From Myxococcales bacterium (lineage in GTDB: Bacteria > Myxococcota > Myxococcia > Myxococcales > Anaeromyxobacteraceae): 8,225 bases of DNA. The stretch's first letter is position 1. Each line of letters opens with the position of its first letter. The position numbers were made by a program, and so were the translations under genes. The stretch spans positions 1-8,225 of the forward strand of contig JAJZTO010000108.1 in NCBI GenBank assembly GCA_021848865.1. Direction: 5' to 3'. Positions 5,257 to 8,225 of this stretch are shown here, in pieces. The notes under the pieces are model-generated. The model worked only from the letters and a program-made list of their open reading frames with translations, had not been told where the DNA came from and did no database searches.

Positions 5257-5742
5257 ATGGTGCAGGGCGGCAAGGAGCCGGGGGTGGCGAGGGGCGAGCG
5301 GGTCGAGGTGGTCCGACGGCTCCTCTTCGAAGCCCGCTTCGGCGTCCTCTCCACCATCTCCACGAAACCCGAGGGCTATCCGCTGGGCTCGGTCGTGCCC
5401 TTCGCGCAGGCGGCCCGCGGCCAGCCGCTGCTCCTGCTCTCGGCGCTGGCCCAGCACACCCGGAACCTCCGGGCCGACCCCCGGGCCTGCCTGCTGGTGG
5501 CCGCGCCCGGGGCCGAGGATCCGCAGCAGGCGCCCCGCGCCGCGCTCATCGGCCAGCTGGTGGAGATCGGCGGGCCCGAGGCCGAGGACGGCCGGGCCCG
5601 CTTCCTCCAGCGCCACCCGAAGGCCGGCGCCTGGCTGGCGCTGGACTTCGGCCTGTGGCGGCTCGACGTGGCCGAGGTGCGCTTCGTGGGCGGGTTCGCG
5701 CAGGCCTCCTGGGTCTCGGGCTCGGAGCTGTTCGGGCCCTGA
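5257..5742 (+). CDS. HugZ-like pyridoxamine 5'-phosphate oxidase-fold protein
   Basis: A 161-residue split-barrel flavin-binding-fold protein of the PNPOx-like group related to HugZ and CREG. Typical features in order: a leading helix VEVVRRLLFEARFGVLSTI (16-34), GYPLGSVVPF (40-49), LLLSALAQHTRNLRADPRACLLV (59-81), the strand ALIGQLVEI (96-104), the helix ARFLQRHPKA (114-123) and the late block FGLWRLDVAEVRFVGGFAQA (131-150). HugZ-type proteins bind or degrade haem, but the usual C-terminal DUF2470 haem-ligand domain is absent here: the protein stops just after the barrel. A flavin-, F420- or haem-binding role is therefore possible, and a classical PdxH function is unlikely. The start is fixed by GGAGGA (5245-5250), 6 nt before the ATG. 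It is divergent from the redoxin/TPR gene across a palindromic site, and its stop is 5 bp from that of the convergent SGNH hydrolase gene. Confidence 0.85.
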   Translation: MVQGGKEPGVARGERVEVVRRLLFEARFGVLSTISTKPEGYPLGSVVPFAQAARGQPLLLLSALAQHTRNLRADPRACLLVAAPGAEDPQQAPRAALIGQLVEIGGPEAEDGRARFLQRHPKAGAWLALDFGLWRLDVAEVRFVGGFAQASWVSGSELFGP

Positions 5743-5747
5743 GCGGG

Positions 5748-6902
5748 TCACTCGTAGAGCGGGTCGGCCGCCTCGGCCCAGAGCCGGGAGACGGCCGCCG
5801 AGCCGGCGTCGTCGGTGTGGAGGTGGTCGGTGAGGCGCTCGGGATGGGCGTGGGTCCAGGCGTAGAGGTCCGGGCCCGGCAGCAGCCCGAGGTCCCGGGT
5901 GAGCTTGTCCACCACCACGTTCAGGCGGGCCTGGAAGTCCTGCGGGCCGGAGTCGGAGCGCCAGGGCATCCGGGCCACCATGGCGATCTTCCCGGCGGCG
6001 CGCACCTTGCGGATGATGGCGCCGAGGTCCCGCTCGTAGGCCACCGGATCCCAGTCGTTGGAGCCGATGCCGATGGCCACCACCTTGGCGTCGGGGTTCA
6101 GCGCGAGCACCCGGTCGGTGAAGGCCACCGCCTCGGCGGTGTGCATCGCCCCCTTGCCCGCCTCGATCATCGCCGGGAAGTAGGCCGGGTGGCGGCGGGC
6201 CACGTCCATCGCGAAGCTCGGGTTGCGCGGCGCGGCGCGGTCGAAGACGGCGGCGGTGATGCTGTCGCCGAGGAACACCCAGACGTCGTTGCCGCCCTCG
6301 GAGAGGTCGTGGACGTCGATCTGGTCGAGGTGCAGCCCCCACTCGTTCACCTTGGCGGGGAGCCGGGTGACGACCATCCTCACCCAGCGCCGGCCGGCGA
6401 AGTCGACGGCGTGGGCGCGGGTGCGGACCGGGTTGTCGGTCACCGAGACCGCCACCCGCCAGGTCCCGTCAGCGCCGTCGGTGCTGTCGGCCGAGGTCTC
6501 GATGCGGTAGTCGGCCGGGGCGCCGTAGAAGCGCTCGTCCCAGTCGTGGTTGTGCGAGGAGGTCCAGCTCACCAGGATCCGGGTCGGGCCGCGGCCCAGG
6601 TCGACGGCCGCCCAGGCCGGCTTCTCCGGCGTCGGGAAGCCGCCGTCCCAGGTCCCGGCGCGGTAGACGCCGTCGGTGAGCGACTTGCCGCGCCAGGCCG
6701 GCACGGGCGGCGAGGTGAAGACCGGCCGGCCGCGGGAGATGAGGGGGGCGGGGACCAGGGGGCCGCCCCAGGGGTCGGGCGGGCCGCGCGGCGTCGGGCG
6801 CCGGACCAGCCGGGCCCGGGTCGCGGGCTCGGCCGCGTACCAGATCGCTCCCGCGCCGAGGAGCACCGCCGCCGCCCACGCGAAGACGCGTCGGCCGCTC
6901 AC
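5748..6902 (-). CDS. Membrane-anchored SGNH/GDSL-family hydrolase with discoidin-like N-terminal domain
   Basis: A 384-residue protein. Residues 5-24 are a hydrophobic signal anchor (FAWAAAVLLGAGAIWYAA), followed by a Pro/Arg-rich linker (about 30-62). Residues about 68-200 look like a beta-sandwich of the F5/8 type C (discoidin, carbohydrate-binding) kind: LTDGVYRAGTWDGGF, AWAAVDLG, RILVSWTSSHNHDW, YRIETSADSTDGADGTWRVAVS, VDFAGRRWVRMVVTRL, IDVHDL. Residues about 205-384 are the SGNH hydrolase: block I VFLGDSIT with nucleophile Ser214, block III GIGSNDW (Gly280, Asn282), block V DHLH with Asp359 and His362. The catalytic set is complete. Such enzymes deacylate or deacetylate polysaccharides, lipids or acyl esters, here probably outside the cytoplasmic membrane; a glycan substrate is suggested by the discoidin-like domain but is inferred. 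The start is GTG with a weak GGAG about 8 nt upstream; no other in-frame start keeps the anchor. Confidence 0.87.
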   Translation of the reverse strand: MSGRRVFAWAAAVLLGAGAIWYAAEPATRARLVRRPTPRGPPDPWGGPLVPAPLISRGRPVFTSPPVPAWRGKSLTDGVYRAGTWDGGFPTPEKPAWAAVDLGRGPTRILVSWTSSHNHDWDERFYGAPADYRIETSADSTDGADGTWRVAVSVTDNPVRTRAHAVDFAGRRWVRMVVTRLPAKVNEWGLHLDQIDVHDLSEGGNDVWVFLGDSITAAVFDRAAPRNPSFAMDVARRHPAYFPAMIEAGKGAMHTAEAVAFTDRVLALNPDAKVVAIGIGSNDWDPVAYERDLGAIIRKVRAAGKIAMVARMPWRSDSGPQDFQARLNVVVDKLTRDLGLLPGPDLYAWTHAHPERLTDHLHTDDAGSAAVSRLWAEAADPLYE

Positions 6903-6944
6903 CTGGTCCGCTCCGGCGCCATGGGGACGGGTCGTACCATCGCC

Positions 6945-6992
6945 GGGGGGCCCACGCCAGCCGGCGCGGCCGCCGCGGCGTGGACGGCCCCC
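6945..6992. repeat. Two-part inverted repeat in the SGNH/thioesterase divergent gap
   Basis: CCACGCC (6952-6958) pairs with GGCGTGG (6977-6983), and outside it GGGGG (6946-6950) can pair with CCCCC (6988-6992), across an internal loop. The result is a long GC-only stem in the 116-bp divergent gap between the SGNH hydrolase start (6902) and the thioesterase ATG (7019). It could fold in a leader RNA of the thioesterase or be a protein site, but chance pairing is common at this base composition. Nothing else convincing is seen in the gap; TACCAT (6935-6940) is a weak -10 without a -35. Confidence 0.3.
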
Positions 6993-7018
6993 GGCCCCCG
7001 TGCTCTCCTGGAACGCGC

Positions 7019-7753
7019 ATGGAGCCGCTGCGCGAGCCCTTCCCGGTCCACGCCTCCGACGCCGACGCCTTCGGCCTGCTCACCGCGCCGGCGCTGGCCG
7101 GGTACCTCCAGGAGATCGCCGGCCACCACGCCGAGGCGCTGGGCGTGGGCATCGAGGCGCTGCGCGCCCGCGGCCTGGCCTGGGTGCTCGGGCGCCAGCG
7201 GCTCGAGGCGGCCGCGCCGGTCCGGTCCGGCGACCGGCTGGAGATCGAGACCTGGCCCTCCGGCGCCGACGGCGTGGCGGCGCTGCGCGACTTCGTGGTC
7301 AGCCGGGGCGGCGAGGAGGTGGCGCGGGCCTCGACCGTCTGGTTCGTCATGGACCTGGCGCGGCGCCGCCCGGTGCGGCTCGACCGGGTGCTGGACCAGC
7401 GCTTCCGCGAGCGGCCGCCGCGCTCGGTGGCGCCGCCGGCCGACCGGCTGGAGGCGGCCGGGGAGGGGGGGCGGGAGCGGCGCTTCTCCATCCGCTACCT
7501 GGACATCGACGCCAACCAGCACGTCACCAACGCCAGCTACCTCGCCTGGGCGCTGGAGGCGGTGCCGGAGGAGGTCTGGCGCACCTGCCGGCTGGCGGCG
7601 CTCGAGACCCACTACCTCGCCGAGTGCCGGTACGGCAGCGCCATCCTCTCGCGCGCCGTCCCCGCCGGGGAGCGGGACTTCCGCCACGCGGTGGTGCGCG
7701 AGGAGGACGGGAAGGAGCTGGCGCGGCTCTGGACCCGCTGGGTCCCGCGCTGA
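7019..7753 (+). CDS. Acyl-ACP thioesterase (double hotdog, FatA/FatB-like)
   Basis: A 244-residue double-hotdog protein of bacterial acyl-ACP thioesterase length. The N-terminal hotdog (about 5-130) has the substrate helix TAPALAGYLQEIAGHHAEALGVG (22-44), AWVLGRQRLE (54-63) and the W-P/VWFVMD block (107-112). The C-terminal hotdog carries IRYLDIDANQHVTNASYLAW (158-177) and ETHYLAEC (196-203). As I recall the plant FatB active site (Asp281, Asn283, His285, Glu319, Cys320), Asp164, Asn166, His168, Glu202 and Cys203 here fall at identical spacings, so the catalytic set appears complete. The enzyme releases free fatty acids from acyl carrier protein in the cytoplasm. The ATG matches the family N-terminus; a GTG 39 bp upstream is possible but adds a Pro-rich, non-conserved stretch. 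No good Shine-Dalgarno is seen (only GGAA about 5 nt upstream). It precedes the CHAD gene by 67 bp in the same orientation. Confidence 0.9.
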   Translation: MEPLREPFPVHASDADAFGLLTAPALAGYLQEIAGHHAEALGVGIEALRARGLAWVLGRQRLEAAAPVRSGDRLEIETWPSGADGVAALRDFVVSRGGEEVARASTVWFVMDLARRRPVRLDRVLDQRFRERPPRSVAPPADRLEAAGEGGRERRFSIRYLDIDANQHVTNASYLAWALEAVPEEVWRTCRLAALETHYLAECRYGSAILSRAVPAGERDFRHAVVREEDGKELARLWTRWVPR

Positions 7754-7766
7754 CCGCGGGGGCGCG

Positions 7767-7796
7767 TTGCCCCGGGAGCCCCGCTCCGGCCATCAT
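7767..7796 (+). promoter_or_regulatory. Candidate promoter of the CHAD-domain gene
   Basis: TTGCCC (7767-7772) and CATCAT (7791-7796), 18 bp apart, each match the sigma70 consensus at 4 of 6 positions, and the -10 lies 24 nt before the ATG at 7821. The -10 falls inside the perfect dyad at 7787-7801. This would separate the CHAD gene from the preceding thioesterase gene. Confidence 0.3.
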
Positions 7797-7801
7797 GGCC
7801 G
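7787..7801. promoter_or_regulatory. 15-bp perfect palindrome before the CHAD gene
   Basis: CGGCCATCATGGCCG has two perfectly complementary 7-bp arms around a central C. It lies 19 nt before the CHAD start, overlapping a -10-like hexamer, so it could be an operator. As RNA it would make a 5-bp stem with an ATCAT loop; without a following U tract it is not a standard terminator. Confidence 0.4.
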
Positions 7802-7820
7802 CGCCGACGGAGGGACGAGG

Positions 7821-8225
7821 ATGCGGCTCGACACCGGGACGCTGGACCGAACGCCGGGCGAGGGGGCGCGGGTGGTGGCGCTGGCGCTCTGCGCCACCGC
7901 CGAGGAGGCCACGCGGCGCGTCGGGAAGCACGGCGACGCCGAGGCGCTGCACGACCTGCGGGTGGCGCTGCGGCGGCTGCGCTCGGCGCTGCGCGCCTGG
8001 GGCCCGGCGCTGGCCGGGGTGGTGCGCGACCAGGACCGGAAGCGGCTGGGCCGGCTCTCCCGCGCCACCGGCCCGGCCCGCGACGCCGAGGTGCTGCTCC
8101 ACTGGCTCGAGGGGCTGCGCGACGGCGTCCCCGAGGGCTGGCGCGGCGCCCTGGAGTGGCTGGCCGCCCGGGTGGAGGCGGCGCGCCAGGACGGCTACGC
8201 GGCGGTGGCGGAGGAGGTGGCCCCG
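7821..8225 (+). CDS. CHAD-domain protein (partial, C-terminus outside window)
   Basis: The frame is open from the ATG to the right edge, giving 135 residues. The protein is alpha-helical and rich in conserved charged residues typical of CHAD (conserved histidine alpha-helical) domains: ALHDLRVALRRLRSALRAW (42-60) with His44, Arg47, Arg51, Arg52 and Arg54, then LSRATGPARDAEVLLHWLEGL (79-99) with Arg87-Asp88. The CHAD fold has a strongly basic surface that binds inorganic polyphosphate and targets proteins to polyphosphate granules; some members are fused to a CYTH triphosphatase domain. Here the CHAD domain begins within the first 20 residues, so there is no CYTH domain before it; one after it cannot be excluded. 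GGAGGG (7809-7814) 6 nt before the ATG supports the start. No polyphosphate kinase or exopolyphosphatase gene is visible in the window. Confidence 0.88.
   Translation, partial: MRLDTGTLDRTPGEGARVVALALCATAEEATRRVGKHGDAEALHDLRVALRRLRSALRAWGPALAGVVRDQDRKRLGRLSRATGPARDAEVLLHWLEGLRDGVPEGWRGALEWLAARVEAARQDGYAAVAEEVAP

Noticed and set aside
4882..6342. A 486-codon open frame on the minus strand spanning two genes and their divergent gap
   Set aside because: Its translation is low-complexity Arg/Gly/Pro/Ala without recognisable motifs, and it overlaps well-supported genes. Long spurious frames are expected at this G+C content.
6921..6940. ATGG...CCAT inverted repeat in the SGNH/thioesterase gap as an operator
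   Set aside because: The inner ACG/CGT bases are not centred on the same axis, leaving just 4 paired positions.
7757..7774. CGGGG-GCGCGTTG-CCCCG stem after the acyl-ACP thioesterase stop, as a terminator
   Set aside because: Only 5 bp with an 8-nt loop and no U tract; alternative pairings with 7779-7784 are equally good.
1..8225. A new defence, mobile or biosynthetic system
   Set aside because: All gene products belong to recognisable general families, orientations alternate, and there are no repeats, att-like sites, transposase, nuclease, toxin-antitoxin or modular enzyme genes.

Overview
The window is very G+C-rich (well above 70% by eye), tightly packed and strongly biased to G/C in third codon positions. 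The proteins have the Ala/Arg/Gly-rich look of a Myxococcota (Anaeromyxobacter-like) chromosome. That placement is inferred from composition and gene content; there is no rRNA or other marker. I see no tRNA, rRNA, insertion sequence, phage gene, CRISPR array or plasmid function. It reads as ordinary chromosomal housekeeping and metabolic sequence.

Eleven coding regions, left to right: (1) a GGQ-domain release-factor-like protein cut by the left edge (-), translationally coupled to (2) an AcuI/YhdH acrylyl-CoA reductase (-). Divergent from these are (3) a 3-hydroxyacyl-CoA dehydrogenase (+) and (4) a glutathione S-transferase family protein (+). The latter converges on (5) a PaaI-type hotdog thioesterase (-) with a single base between the stop codons. 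Then come (6) a hemolysin III/PAQR-type seven-helix membrane protein (+), converging on (7) a secreted redoxin-fold/TPR protein without active-site cysteines (-). Divergent from that is (8) a HugZ-like pyridoxamine-phosphate-oxidase-fold protein (+). It converges on (9) a membrane-anchored SGNH/GDSL hydrolase with a discoidin-like N-terminal domain (-). Last are (10) a double-hotdog acyl-ACP thioesterase (+) and (11) a CHAD-domain protein cut by the right edge (+).

Orientation alternates almost gene by gene, so apart from the first pair there is no clear operon. Four genes handle acyl thioesters (AcuI, hydroxyacyl-CoA dehydrogenase, PaaI-like thioesterase, acyl-ACP thioesterase), giving the window a loose acyl-CoA/fatty-acid theme, but their arrangement does not show a joint pathway.

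The most interesting non-coding signal is in the divergent gap between genes 7 and 8. There a 19-bp imperfect palindrome sits at an AT-rich island almost exactly midway between the two start codons, flanked by promoter-like hexamers. Genes 5 and 7 each have a -10-like hexamer exactly 6 nt before the ATG, as expected for leaderless mRNAs. I found no convincing evidence of a new multi-gene system. The best candidates for follow-up are the cysteine-less redoxin/TPR protein with its divergent HugZ-like neighbour, and the stand-alone GGQ protein coupled to AcuI.
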